64,000 nt of DNA, from assembly GCA_963969595.1 (NCBI GenBank), contig OZ018408.1, positions 12,893,823 through 12,957,822 of the forward strand, written 5' to 3'. This stretch comes from Neckera pumila. Lineage: Eukaryota; Streptophyta; Bryopsida; Hypnales; Neckeraceae. Shown here in pieces: positions 48,803 to 61,200 of this stretch; position 1 is the stretch's first letter, and every line of letters begins with the position of its first letter. The translations under genes and the position numbers were made by a program. The notes below the pieces were generated by a model that saw nothing but the letters and a program-made list of their open reading frames with translations, had not been told where the DNA came from and ran no database searches.

Positions 48803-49093
48803 TTGCTGCACAAGCATGTTCGTGAAATATCTACAGTAAGGAGTATTGGAAATGGAGCATTTTCCTCTGCAACTTCATCGTCTATGCAATGTGCTGTTCC
48901 TACGGCTTCTGCTCCCTTCGCTTTAGGCCCCATTAGTGATAGCCTCCCGAGGCCCTTCCAAAGTCACTACAAGCAAGGAATGGCTTCCGTACAGGTGACT
49001 CACAGGTCACCGATCTTGAAGTTTTCCACTTCCATGTGGAAGGGGGTGCAACAGCTTCAGAAGGTCACCGAATTTCTCCCTATCAGTCCCTGA
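48803..49093 (+). other. Unrecognised 96-codon ORF divergent from the CCR-like gene
   Basis: The frame is open, GC-richer than its surroundings and Ser/Ala-rich at its N-terminus, about 160 bp upstream of the CCR-like start on the opposite strand. It has no domain I know. It may be a short divergent transcript, a gene relic or chance. Confidence 0.2.
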
Positions 49094-51231
49094 AGATCCT
49101 CTGCAGGGGCTAAAGCTAGGCAAGCATCAAATTGACTTTTGGAGTTAATTTTTTATAAATCAACAAATGCTAATATCTGTCATTAATATTTGTCATTGAA
49201 TTTGATTATTCATGTAATTTATTTTTAATATATTAAATTTTGATTGTATTATTATTCATGTAATTAGAAAATTCATGAACCGAAATTAAGAATTTAAATA
49301 ATATTTCATATAATTAGAAAATTGATGTAATTCATGTGAAGAGAAAATTGAATAGAAATTATGAAAATTGAACCAAAATAGAAGTTTATGTAAATCACAT
49401 TGTTTTTAAAAATAACATAGCTTTCTTATTTAAATTGAATTCAACTATAAAAGCTATATTATTTTAAAATATTAATGTGATTTATATAAATTTTTATATA
49501 TATATTAAAATTGTCAATCTCTTCAATAGTTCAATTCTATATTGTATCAAATAAACACATATGAATTAGTCAAAAGAGTTTAATAAATCTTTGAATTAAA
49601 ATAAAAACACTACTATTTATTAATATATATTGTAAACACTTCTAGAAAGTTATTTAAACATATCCACAAAATATAATCACTACAAGAGAAAGGGGTGTTT
49701 TAAGTGAGTTTATAAGTATAGTCCTAGACATATGATTTTAAGTAATGACCTTTAAGGAGATTTTCAGCAAAATTTTATTTAAAACACATGTGTCTTAAGT
49801 GAAATTTTGCTGAAAATCTCCTTAAAGGTCATTACTTAAAATCATGTGTTTAGGACTATACTTAAAAACTCACTTAAAATACCCCTTTTATCTTGTAGCT
49901 TTAATAGTAACCATGTAAACAATTTCATCTCTCTTACAACATTATAATTTTAGGCAAGCACATTGAATTTTAAAGGTTATTCCTAAATATTATTCGCACA
50001 TTTCAAATCTACAAAATTGCTCCTTCTATTGTAAAAAGCAACTAAGAAAACTTTAATGAAATTGGTATATAAATAAAAGTTGAACATTCTGAATTTTAGA
50101 TTCTATCCAAAATTTTAGATCTATGATGGCAATCACCAATATCTCTATGTAGAATTTGAAATATAAAACTTTTAATTCTTCTTGTAATTTAATTAGGAAT
50201 GAGATGTTAAAAATATTTATAGATTAAATTTGTTGTGCTAGGCTGAAATCTAATATTCTAATTGTCTTCATACCTAGAGATATTCATTTTAACACTTTAA
50301 TTGTCAAAATGATTTTTTGATAAATTTTTTTTGTGAAAATTTATGAATGCACCTTAAAAATATTGAATTTTTTTGGACAAACTTAACCATGTATTTTTTG
50401 TCTATTCATCATGCCTTACAATTGTATTTTGAAATTCAAACTTAAAAAAATTAATTAGAAATCACATCTTCTAGTATTTCTAAGTTTGTCCCAAGGCCCT
50501 TGACAAATAGGGATTTAAGGTAATTTGCTCTAAAAGCACTCATGACACAAAGGTAGAATTTGCTTTCTTCAAAGTATCTACACTTTACATTTTAATTCAG
50601 CATTGCATTTTGACTTCAACAATTCTTAACTAAATCTGCAAACATCTAAAAAATAGGAAATGGTTTACATAAGACGACAATTCTATTTTTCTTCCTAAAA
50701 AAATTATTGAAAATGGTTTCAAGGAGTTCAGCTTCCTAAATAAGCAATCAAGCTCATAAAATTTTTACTTCAAGAGCAAACTACCTTCCCTTTTAATGCA
50801 CCGTTTGTCATTTTTTTAAACATTGAATGATTGAAACATTGAAGAACCATTTTTTCTTCATCATTTGTGCAATTTTCTTGAAGTTGTTAGATTAAATTTC
50901 AATTTAGGTCTAATTCTACAACATGACTTTCACATCAATCAAAAAGCGTAATGAAAATTTGGCAAACATTACATTAACAATGGATTTGTTATTGACCACC
51001 TTTAATTTGCTTTGTATAACTTTGCATGAACATGTTTGAACCATAGTAAAATTGCACATATAGAAGGTGAAATATATAAGATTATAATAAGATGCAAAAT
51101 GATATTCATTCATTAAATCGTAGTGCTTCCAACTCATACAAATGTCGAGCTAGTGTCATTTGCAACTGCTCAGCATCATTCTGTGGTGGAATTCTCACTA
51201 TTCATTGTCTATAACCTTGATCATGATGACC
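49094..51231. other. Very AT-rich gene-free stretch
   Basis: Apart from the CACTA MITE at 49678-49900, only AT-rich DNA with short chance frames is visible. Confidence 0.55.
49678..49900. mobile_element. CACTA MITE, hairpin type
   Basis: The left end, CACTACAAGAGAAAGGGGTG, is identical over its first 20 bases to the element at 34435. The right end (ACCCCTTTTATCTTGTAG) is slightly decayed. The element is one long palindrome (TAAGTAATGACCTTTAAGGA against its complement) centred near 49790 on ACACATGTGT. The target duplication is unclear. Confidence 0.68.
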
Positions 51232-52286
51232 CTACAGCTTAGTAGACTCATCGATTTCATCATTTCTATCAATGACAATGTTGTGAAGTACTCAACAAGC
51301 TAATATCAAACTTGGAACCCTCTTTAGATTAGGGCAAATCATTGGGGTTTTCAAAATCCTCCACATCATACTACTAAAATTATAACTCCCTTTGTAATAT
51401 CACAAATGCTACCATTAATAATAGAGGCTCATACTTGCTATGCTACGCATTCATTGTATCACATATTCGTAAAAACTTGATATATTTGAATAGAATGCAT
51501 GATAATGATATCAATAAGTCTTTGAAATAATTAATTTTAATATTTTGTAAAAATATTTTCAATCATACATACATAAAAATAATATTTTCACACAATGTTA
51601 TATTACAGAAATAGAGTAGTAGTTTGCATTGTAATATCACTTTTACAGCTTTTATGATTTCAAAATTCTATTGCTACTACCAAATGATTTGAGAAATTTA
51701 TTCAATTGAAGCAATTTTGGATTTCACAACAATTAAGTTGTTCATGAAGTTTTTGAAATTTATAAGTTTTTCTTTTCAATTCACCAAGTTTTTGGATTGC
51801 CATTATTTGTAACAATTGAGTCAACTTTTGAATACATTACAATAAATGTATATCTTTTACAATATTCACCATTGCATATTTCATTCACCATTACATATTT
51901 CATTCATCATTCAATAAATTTCTATTGTACATTTCAATATATGCTTACTTATAAACAAAATTATACAAAGATTTTAGTAATTTTTATTTGAAGATTTATT
52001 GAAATTTTTGTTTTGCATTTTATCTAATACATAAAAATTCTAATAAAACTCTAATGATGAATGCGTAGCATAGCAAGCGCCAACCACTAGTTCCTTTTAA
52101 AATATCAAATGCTCGTTCTACTACCATACGTGTAAATGATTGTTTGAAATTGAATTCATTGTATAGTCTAGGAAGACGTAGTTCACTCCAAGGGACAAAG
52201 ACATTCTTGTCACCAAGATAACCTACATCAGCTACAACTAGCTCTTGCACATCAACACCTCCAGTTTCAACTATTGGGCCATTCAA
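51232..52286 (-). pseudogene. PIF/Harbinger transposase remnant, rearranged
   Basis: The minus frame at 52286-52020 encodes VADVGYLGDKN (second catalytic Asp region) and ERAFDILKG (third acidic residue) of the DDE_Tnp_4 type. The C-terminal block (51366-51232) reads MWRILKTPMICP, AC[stop]VLHNIVID. The two parts are separated by about 640 bp bracketed by inverted copies of CTTGCTATGCTACGCATTCA (about 51433-51453 and 52057-52077). The N-terminus is absent. It is an inactive fragment. Confidence 0.7.
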
Positions 52287-52564
52287 TTAAGTCCCTGCAA
52301 AGACTTCTTTGAAGTGATTGGACAATAAATAAACACGAGAAACATCATATTCATTACTTTGGGAGATAGGGGACCTCCCAAAATAACAATGTCCTATTTT
52401 GTGCCTCAAAAATTGAACTCGAGTGGAAATAAATATAAGTTTAGAGGAACTGAATTCTTTAGTTTATACCTGCAATTTCCATTAAAATGGGAGTCTTAGG
52501 CAATTTGTGTGTGCCGGGCTAATTACTTATTAGAGTGGCAATAGTCATTTCCATATAAATACAT

Positions 52565-52700
52565 TGTATGGTCGACTTTGGACACCAAGTCATGAGCTGA
52601 ACGATTGGTTGTAAGAGGCTATTTATCTCATCCAGGTGGTCCGAGTTTGATTCCCATTGAAATCATATGAGCGGCTATGAGATATACATGACTTGGTGTT
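52565..52700 (+). mobile_element. tRNA-derived SINE candidate
   Basis: GAGCTGAACGATTGGTTG (about 52594-52611) resembles a Pol III A box. GGTCCGAGTTTGATTCCC (about 52638-52655) resembles a B box. The roughly 40-bp spacing is right for a tRNA-like promoter. The 5' part does not fold into a good tRNA, so a SINE head is more likely than a tRNA gene. Its 3' end and target duplication are undefined. Confidence 0.4.
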
Positions 52701-53142
52701 GCTGAGTGAACTTTACAGGCAAGAAAGTTAAAACAACCAATCAGCCCGCTATCTGAAATTGTGACAAGTGGTCTTAGCCACTAACAATTTTTTATAACTT
52801 GTACTGTATTTTTAAAAGACATAATTTCGTTACATAATCTGATAATGAAATGATGCCAACATACACAATAACACATGTATCATTGAATGAAAAATTTATT
52901 AAATAATATAAAAAAGTGCACTTGCTATGCAAATGACTATACACAAAATATAGAAATACTTCCAAAACAACTCTATAAAATCCAATCACCTTACTCCAAT
53001 CCACACCACCTACTCTACAACATACGATATAAAATCACATAAAATTGCCTCTACTTATGCCAAAACATACGGACCGTAGAATACTAACTACCAAACTTAG
53101 CTTGAAATACTACAAAGTATCTCTAAAAAATGCGGTGCATGC

Positions 53143-55978
53143 TCAATCGGAATCATACAAACACAAACTCCCGTTGATGACATCAACTTGAGCTACAAGG
53201 ATTTGAAGGACACATTCCACTGTGTCTTTTTTAACCTTAGACCTCCATGCGATGATGAGAGCATTTGTATCCTGCCAAACAGGTTCTTGGGCCTTGTCCT
53301 CTTTCCAACGCAATCCCTTAACAGAGTCCCAACAACTGTAAAATTCTTGAACATTTATCCCTTGTGCCGTTGGCTTAAAGTACTGAATCAATTTTACAAT
53401 TTGGATGCTTCGGGTTTGTGAAAGGGGCAGATAAAGCTCTGGCAATCCATACGGGTTTTGTATCACCATCAGTAGGTCGAAAGGCGACGAAAAAATCTTT
53501 CTCAACATCACGACCCACTTGGAAAGATGGCAAGGGATGATCACGACGTTGCCCCACGAAGACATCATCCTCAACAAATTCCTCACGAGCTTCGCCATTG
53601 TCATCAAATTCGTCCTCCTCGATTGCTTCCAATCGGGTAGAAGGCCAGAAGCCCTCTTTCAGCAGTTCAAATGGTACAATAGGCTCCAACAAACATGCTT
53701 TTACTGCCCGCCAATACAACACCAAATGCTTGAAGCATCTCCTATACTCTCCACTCCCGTCTTCATAACATAATGCCTTCCAATACTTGATGAACCCAGA
53801 AATCCCCTTGGAAATGTCATCCATATCCCTCATTGGAAGGTGGGCAACAGGCACTGGCTCTCCACAAGGCCATAGACTCCGCCCTTCTGAGTCTTCTTTC
53901 CACAATTTGATCCCCCCTTCTTCTGGGAGCCAATCACTATCCGTGCAGTACCTCTTGTACTTCATGATCGGAACACCCGCTGAGTTCAAATAGAACTTGT
54001 ACTGTTGTGCTTTGGTGTGGCCAACAAGTGCTTCATCCCCTTCCAAAAGAGAGCCTTCTATAAAGGCTTTGAAATCCGGTACCTCCTCGATCAAGTGAGG
54101 AATGGTAGGCACAGAATCCACATCCATGAAGGATTTCATGAGGGCTGGGATGGTGGGGAAGCTTTCTTTCTTCAATTGTATGCTCCATCTGCCAAACAAA
54201 GCATCGATTTCATCGTGCGTATGACCGACCAACATGAAACTTACATACACTTCTCGGAATATCTTCTTTGCAATGAGGAGAGACCAAAATGCAAACACAT
54301 ATCGATTTTTGTTGTCTCCTGTAGCGTTGTCCATTTGAACATTGAGAACCGGACGAAGGGGAGTCGCTCCAATCCAGATTTCTGGTGGTGGCTGAAGTGA
54401 TGAGTTGCACATTTTAGCTCCTTTCAGCACTGCTTCAAATAGAGGAGCAGAGCCCGACCCAACAAACAACTCCCTGGAAGAGTACTTTGGGGGGAGTTTA
54501 AGGTCTCGTAAGAGCTTAGCTAGTGAATCCACTGTATAGTTGGAGTCGTGCAGGAAGATATCTAGACCATAATGTGCATAACGCACGTCGCCATGCCCGT
54601 GGGCAATCATTCCAGTGACCGAAACCGGCAACTTTGTGAGTCCGTCAAGTTGCTTGCTCTTGTGGGAGAACACAGAAGACACCGTTTTGGCATAATCCAT
54701 TTTGTCATGCATGATCGTCAAGCATTCATGAGGGTATGCAGTTGACCTGTATTGATTTGCATAATACTTATCTTGATGAGCTCGAGCACATGTATTATGC
54801 TTGTCCAGCAGATGGTCCCACTTCTGTCGCAATCCAATGGGGGCGGTCCTTCTCTGAGCTTGAAATCTATCACAGTCCGTGCAGCGAGCGAAATTATCTC
54901 CGGGCTTCTTCACGGAGTACTAAGGAAAATTCAATTTCCTAATTTTGTTGATGCTTGAGGTGGAGACGTCCTTCAGCCCAAACACAGCATTTGCTGCGTT
55001 GATGTTAGGGAGTACATTCTTCCATGTGAAGGTGGCCGGCAGAACCTTGGACACGATCTTCTCTCCAGAAAGAAGAGTGTGCATACGATGCGGCATGTAG
55101 TCAGCTGACTTCTCAAGCAAACACTTCAATGTCCCAGCGGCCTGCAACGAATGCTTCCAAGATTTTTGTGTGCCCAAATTTCCATGTGATTGAGCTTGAT
55201 CACCTCTAGCAGCATATTCCTAAAAACGATGGAAGGTCGTCTCCGAGACACCTGCAATATGCCGCCATGCCGCCATACAAACCTCGATCCCTTCAAGAGT
55301 GACCACTCTCTTACCCTGACTGTCACAGTGGACCTGCCGATGCACGTTCAACTTCATGTGGTAACGGAATTTGAAGGTCATCTTGTGGTACATACGCACA
55401 CGGAAGGCACGAATCTTCTCTCTAGAAAAAGGTTGGACACAGTTGCTCGAACAACACGTCTTGCTCGACAAGGAATTGGCAGATTCATAAGTGAGAAGAT
55501 TGTTGGCTTTCACACAAATTTGAAGAGGTGGAGCATTCCTGACGACGCTCATATATGGTCTCGCAGTTGACGATGACGGCTGCGACAATCTAGCCAGACG
55601 ACGATTGTACTTGTCGTGAACCTCGTGATCGCTCAAACATGCCCCATTCAGAAAGACACGAGTAATTGGCCATGCACAAAGTGAGTACTTCCAGTCTTCA
55701 GGAACATCCTCAACCTGTAGCGACTTCGAAATTTGAACTGCAACGAGTGAATCTCCTAGAGGACCATCGCTACCAACAACGTGATCAGAATTCACGCTGT
55801 GACAGATTCCCTCAGCCACAGGCTAACCATTGGCATTGTGTAGAAGAACAATCTTTGTGCTCCAAAGTCGACGCGGGACACCATCATAGTCAGGTACGAC
55901 AATGTCTTCAACCTGCGTATTCTCCACTTCACCTTCATCCGAAGAATACTCCATGACAGGCCGCCAGAAAGCATCCAT
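53143..55978 (-). pseudogene. Transposase-like (DUF7869-type) gene with three in-frame TAG and one frameshift
   Basis: One reading frame runs from ATG at 55978 (MDAFWRPVMEYSSDEGE) to 53375, about 868 codons, interrupted only by TAG at 55825-55823, 55222-55220 and 54922-54920. A frameshift near 53380-53410 (around CATCCAAATTGTAAAATTG) moves it to a frame continuing IQYFKPTAQGINVQEFYSCW to a stop at 53143. No introns are evident. Visible features are a CTDCD cysteine pair, IMHDKMD, VQMDNATGDNKNRYVF and GHTHDEIDALFG. I recall the last two as hallmarks of the uncharacterised DUF7869-type proteins; reading the acidic residues as a DDE-like set is my inference. Its upstream flank carries the AACTC-N5-GAGTT palindromes. 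It is probably a decayed autonomous element. Confidence 0.72.
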
Positions 55979-56056
55979 AATACATACGCACAAAAAAGGT
56001 GATGTTCAGTGAAGGAATATGATTCACAATGCAGGCCCCAGGAGCTGTCAACAAAA

Positions 56057-56690
56057 TCAACTCAAGGCGAGTTAAGCCACTACCTAAATCTAAGCTACTG
56101 CAGCATTTCTTAATCACCGTATACAAAAGTATGAGTCCTCTATATACTGGACACAGCAGAGAAGATTATCCAGAGGCAGATCATGTCCGACAGAGCTCAT
56201 TTAACTTGAGTCGAGTTAAAGACAGCAGTGGCAGAACATAGGACTTACTATAAAATATCCTCAGTCCCGAATCACCCGCAGACATCAGATGAATTGGTCA
56301 GGAGATAGAATTGGTAACAAGTAGACTGAATCTAATTTCACGGACGTGACATCCATCACCAGTGAACTTGTTGACATGATCCAACATATCAACCAATCCC
56401 GGCACACAAGCTAGCCCAAGTCTGGTAAATTCTGGAGGTATTTAACTCGGCCCGAGTTAAACCCAACGACAACTAATATGCATCCAAAGAACAGTCACAC
56501 CATGACTATTTAACTCGTGTTGAGTTAACTCTGGTGAGACATGGACCGTTTATAGATAGTTGTTATTTCGTGACGATATAACTCAAGTCGTGCTGAACCA
56601 GTACACTCCACTTAACTCAGTTCGAGTTGAATCTTGTGTTACAATGTAGATATTGCTAGGCTTACTAGTTAACTCGAATTGAGTTGAATG
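56057..56690. promoter_or_regulatory. Array of seven AACTC-N5-GAGTT palindromes
   Basis: The sites are centred at about 56066, 56210, 56451, 56519, 56587, 56621 and 56678. Five have both half-sites exactly AACTC and GAGTT with a constant 5-bp spacer. One has AACTT, and one (56587) has a degraded right half. The site at 56441-56461 is a perfect 21-bp palindrome (TTTAACTCGG around C). Most extend to TTAACTC...GAGTTRA. The array begins about 80 bp upstream of the transposase-like start codon. It looks like a set of binding sites for a dimeric DNA-binding protein. Confidence 0.75.
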
Positions 56691-57800
56691 TCCGTCCCGC
56701 ATTTCACGGGGCGTCATATATTATAGTTTGTCAGATTCAATCCTGGGAATTTCGGCGACAATGTTGGGCTGTCTCACTCTCTCAGGATACTGTAAACAAT
56801 CTAGTTGCCTGTAGACGCTGGTGCAAGGTCGATCACAAGTAACAACAAAGAATCCGAACCAATCTGAAACATCGCAAACATCGAACGCAATGCAGAAAAA
56901 AAACATAAAATTCCTACAACCCAGCTACATGATAACTTCATAATTTGTGACATCGAATACTACAAATGCACAGAAGAGATTGGAAGAAGGATCCATTTCA
57001 ACACGGGCACGAGGAATGCACTGTGCAGAATAAAATGTGTAATGCAAGACAAGGACACCTTTGGTTGAGAATACAAAAAGAAATACTGCATACCCAGAAT
57101 CTCGTGAACCGAAGCAGCGAACAAAACAAACCCCGAATTTGTGAAGTGACACTGCGGCAACAGCTCCTACAAAATCAAAATGCAGATGAGCTAGAGCCCA
57201 AGAAATCAAATGGAAAGAGCTCTGAAAGCACGGAAATGAGACATACTGCGAGAAATAAAGGAGGTCCGTGAATGTAGGCGGCGACAATGAGAAAGAGATG
57301 ATGGAACCCCGTCGCCGACAGAGAAGCGGATTGATGGACAACTGCGGGATGGTGAGAGTGAAAACGGTACGCGGGAAGGTAAGCGAGGGAATGTATGCGG
57401 AATTTTCAAACAGTCGTCTTCAAGGCCAAATAAAAATAGATAGGCACTTTTCACTGCCGCTGGCAGCTGTAAGCATTCAATGCTGACGACGTAGAATCTT
57501 CCAATTTCAGTTTCGGCTGAACAATTATGTCATTCTTTACAGCTTTTCAATCGCACTAAGAAGATCCCATTTCCCAGAAACTATTGTCAGTAAAAGTTAA
57601 ATCCTTCGGCGGCTACAAAAAAAGTAACGGAAGGAATCCGAGTGTTGTACGACTGTACATGGTCAGGTCAGGTTTCTGAGGTATAACAAAAAGGTTCAGG
57701 GTTTGTTTAGGATATAGGGTTCAGGATTAGGGTAGGGTTGAGGGTCGGGGTCTTTAGGGTAAGGCATGAAAGCTCTTGGGAAACAAAAATTGCTGACCAG
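56691..57800. other. Region upstream of the palindrome array
   Basis: Frames up to 138 codons on minus and 101 on plus have no recognised domain. Near 57660-57760 there is degenerate telomere-like DNA (GGGTTCAGGATTAGGGTAGG). The outer end of the transposase-like element probably lies here, but I could not define a terminal repeat. Confidence 0.4.
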
Positions 57801-58230
57801 TCATTGAACCCCCTCAAGTTCAATGAATATGTTTTCACCGAAATACTGAACACATGTCATTCTGAGTACAAGTACCCAATTCTTGGGGATTTTTTTTTTT
57901 TTCTCACATATACCAAAAAGTTTTCTACTATGGTGAACTGAAAACATGTGGTAAAATTTTTAGAATTTTCCACCGTGTAGAGCCGTGGACTACAACTTCC
58001 AACATTGAAATTCAATGAAAGCATTTTTTTGGCCCTCTAGAAAATAAGGGTGCTACACTTCAGATGCCCCACATTCCTATGAATGAATGTCCAAAATCAT
58101 GGTGCTTCTCTGGAATTTTTTTTCCTCAACAAGTTTAGTACATGCTTAAAATTTTTAGGATTCATCTGGAATTGAGCAGCGCAAAGGAAAATATAGCAAC
58201 TCGACTGTACCACATAGATTGCTATTCATT
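57800..58230 (+). repeat. R1 repeat copy (TTAA-element related)
   Basis: It aligns in the same orientation with 61.86-62.22 kb: TCACCGAAA, AGTACAAGTA-CCAATT, ACTATGGTGA, TTTCCACCG, AATGATGGTGCTT-type and TTCCT-CAA blocks appear in the same order. Together the two copies flank the first gag element. Confidence 0.55.
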
Positions 58231-58269
58231 TTTGCAGAAAAGGTTCATGTAACCTGTGGGAGTACGCAA

Positions 58270-61200
58270 TGTCATTATTTAGAAATCCGGATTAGTTTAG
58301 GATCAATTCCGTAAGTATTTTCGAAATTTTGTAGTAGTGGAACCTTGAAACGGAACATTTAGTAAAAATTAGGTAGCCGGAAAGTTCCGGCTCATAAAAG
58401 ATTGTAGAAGGAGTAAGGGATGGACTTTTACCGGATCCAGAAACCGGAAGGAGATCCGGATTCCGGCAGACCTATGAACTAGGGGTCCGGCCTACGGAAA
58501 GTAGGGATCCGTTTGAAAAAGGCGGCGCATTAAATGACCGAACCAACGGGTGTCGGTCACTGGCCGGGTACTTAAACGGATCATCTTCTCATTCTTCTCC
58601 CTCTTTCTTCCGCTCGAGGAGGTGTGTGTTTGCAGGTTTGAAGCGCGTTTTTCTCGTAGAAGAGTGAAAGAGTGGTGAGTTAGGCCGGATAGGGAGAGAA
58701 GGAAAGGAGGGTGCCGATTGCACCGGATTAGAGTTCAATGGCGGAAACGTAAGAGCAGGGACAGAAGACAGTTCCGTCTGTCAAACTCTTATACCCAATC
58801 ATTCCATCAGATCCCGGTGAACGTTTAGAGTTAGAAGAAGATTTGTCCACACTAGGGTGTATAGGGTTCATCCGGAAACCCTGGACGGTGAGGAGTGAGG
58901 ACTTTCTTCGTGAGTTAGTTTTTGGAGCGCTGAACCAATTCGAGCCGACGCCAAGAGGGCGGTTATCGTCTTGGACGGAAGGGATGTGGGCGGAAACTTA
59001 CGGGTTAACGCAGTCCGGATCCGGAAGTGCAACCCGGACGGATAAGTTTCATGAGGGGAAATTCAAGAAGCCACCACACCACAAGGAGGGTTTCTCCGTG
59101 AGTGACTGTAGCAATGAGCGTCATAGGAGGTTACTGAATTTCCTGATCCCCATAGTATATCCGGAAAAGCCCACAAGAGTTACGGTCACAGTCGCCAATA
59201 CTATTTTCGAAGTGCTGGAAGGCCGAGTCGTGAATTGGGCAGGCCTAATTCACCAGAAGGTCAAGAAGATGGCGATGGCGGTCGAGAAGGCCAAGCAGAG
59301 TCCCATCAGTACGTACTTGTTCCATCTATATCATTATTATGATTACATGACCCCACCGGAACAAGTTGCGTATGAGACCGGAATGCAGATCCTGAAATAC
59401 GGATTCACAGAGGAGTTGAAGCCGACGGGAGAAGCGACCGAAGAAGAAGAAGAAGAGGAGCATCCGGAACCGAAGCCGCTGGAGAAGAAGAAACGGCATA
59501 AGTTAACCAATCTGGATTCACGAAGAGCGAGTATGGACGTGCCGGAATTGAATCCGGCCCTGGATACCGATGTCTCCGACTTCTATGACGCCGGAGCCCG
59601 GTGGATGGCACAGTGTCGGAAGATGCACGCCGAGATGGCAGGGGTGATCACGGGCGTCGCCAGCGAATTGAACGTTGAGACGGATCAGATCTTCAACGAA
59701 ATCCGGAAGAGACCTGATCCGGCACTACTCCAAGAGAAGGACAAGGAGATCGCACTACTGAAGGCGAAACAGGATAACTACAAGAACAAGTTTTACTGGA
59801 TGGAGGGGCAGTCGATCTCAGCCCAGAAGAAGGAGACGGATGCCCTGAAGCTCGTCCGAGATTTGAAGGGGTTGGTAGAGCAACTGGAACATTTGATCAT
59901 CCGGTCCGCACTCTTCACGAAGAAATTAGATACCGATGGCATCGTCACCGGATCTCAAGTGTTGCAGGTCTTGGTCGATTACGAGGCCAAGATGAAGACC
60001 GTTTTGGACGAGATGCGGCAGCGGCTGAAACCCCTGGATGTGGCCAAGGACGAGTTCGGGCCGCTTCCGAATATCTTCATGGAGTCACCGGGCAAGTATG
60101 GAGCCGGAACTTCCGGAACGAAAGAAGACCCGGGTTTGAAGTCTCTCTTCAAGCTGCCCTAGGTACCTCCCTCAGGTCAATTTCCGAAGTGGGGAACCGT
60201 GAGTCATTTTAGTCCTTCCTCACAGTCTCCGGCGGAATCCGGAAAGACAGGGCAGAGACTACCAATCCGGAGAGACCTCTTAGAAGGTATGGGAACGATA
60301 AATCCGGCAAGGGAGCATCCGGATAAATTCCCCTACATGACGGAACCATCACCAGCACGGGGAACACAGTTGATCGATTTGGGAGATCTGGCTCCAGAGG
60401 CGAGAACGGAACTCAGGCCGGAAACCCAGAAGAACACGAAGACGGAAATAGTGGAGGTCGAATTCTCCGATCCGGATGAAGAACTGGAGATGGTACCACT
60501 TGGGAAGCAACTCAAACTCCGGAAGTCGGAGAAGCGGAAGCCAGAGGGAAAGAAGCCAACAAAGCAAGAGATCGAGGATTCTGAATCCGGTGAGTTTGAA
60601 TCCGCTACTGATTCTGATGAGGATACGGATGAAGAGGATACGTCTCCTGCGACCCGGCAGAATCTGCCTCGGGCTGCCAAGATGACACCAGCTAAGGGTT
60701 CCGGTAAATTAACCAAGCAGGGAGCCGGGAGTTCAAAGAAGTCTCGGATGACCAAGTAGTTCAAAGGGGATTACTTGTAGTGGTGGATTAGAATTTTGTT
60801 AGTTAGGTCCGGAACCGGAATCCTAGTGTGGGTCCGAGTTCCGGAAGTTTAGGGATAAGGACTTTCCGGTTAAATCGGGATTTCCTTGGTGTGTGTGTGA
60901 GTTGCCCGGGTTTTGGGCTGCCCTTTGTTGTTTTTAAGGCGTTGACTTTGGTTTTGATTTGGGTTTTTAAGGGCGGGCAAGTTAGTTGCCTCTCATTCCC
61001 TCCTAGTTGATATTCATTTTGTATTTCATTCCCTTTTCGAAATCTAAGCCCTTGGGTATGCAGTTTGGCTTTATCAGTGTATCCGAATTGTGTTGCCTTG
61101 TGGTCTGGGTGTTGGAAGGAAAAGACGGGTGAGGAGGAATCCGGATTTAGGAGAATACGGTCTAAATTGAGAGTGTGCTATTGTAATGTTGTCGGATTGT

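Noticed and set aside
54005..54400. 131-codon plus-strand ORF
   Set aside because: It is antisense to the well-conserved DUF7869-type frame and carries no motifs of its own.
57650..57770. Telomere or subtelomere signal
   Set aside because: The GGGTT/TTAGGG-like units are irregular and short. They are degenerate interstitial-like sequence, not a telomere array.
60333..60764. 143-codon minus-strand Ser-rich ORF
   Set aside because: It is antisense to the acidic tail of the gag-like frame. Its Ser richness is the complement of the Glu/Asp-rich coding strand.
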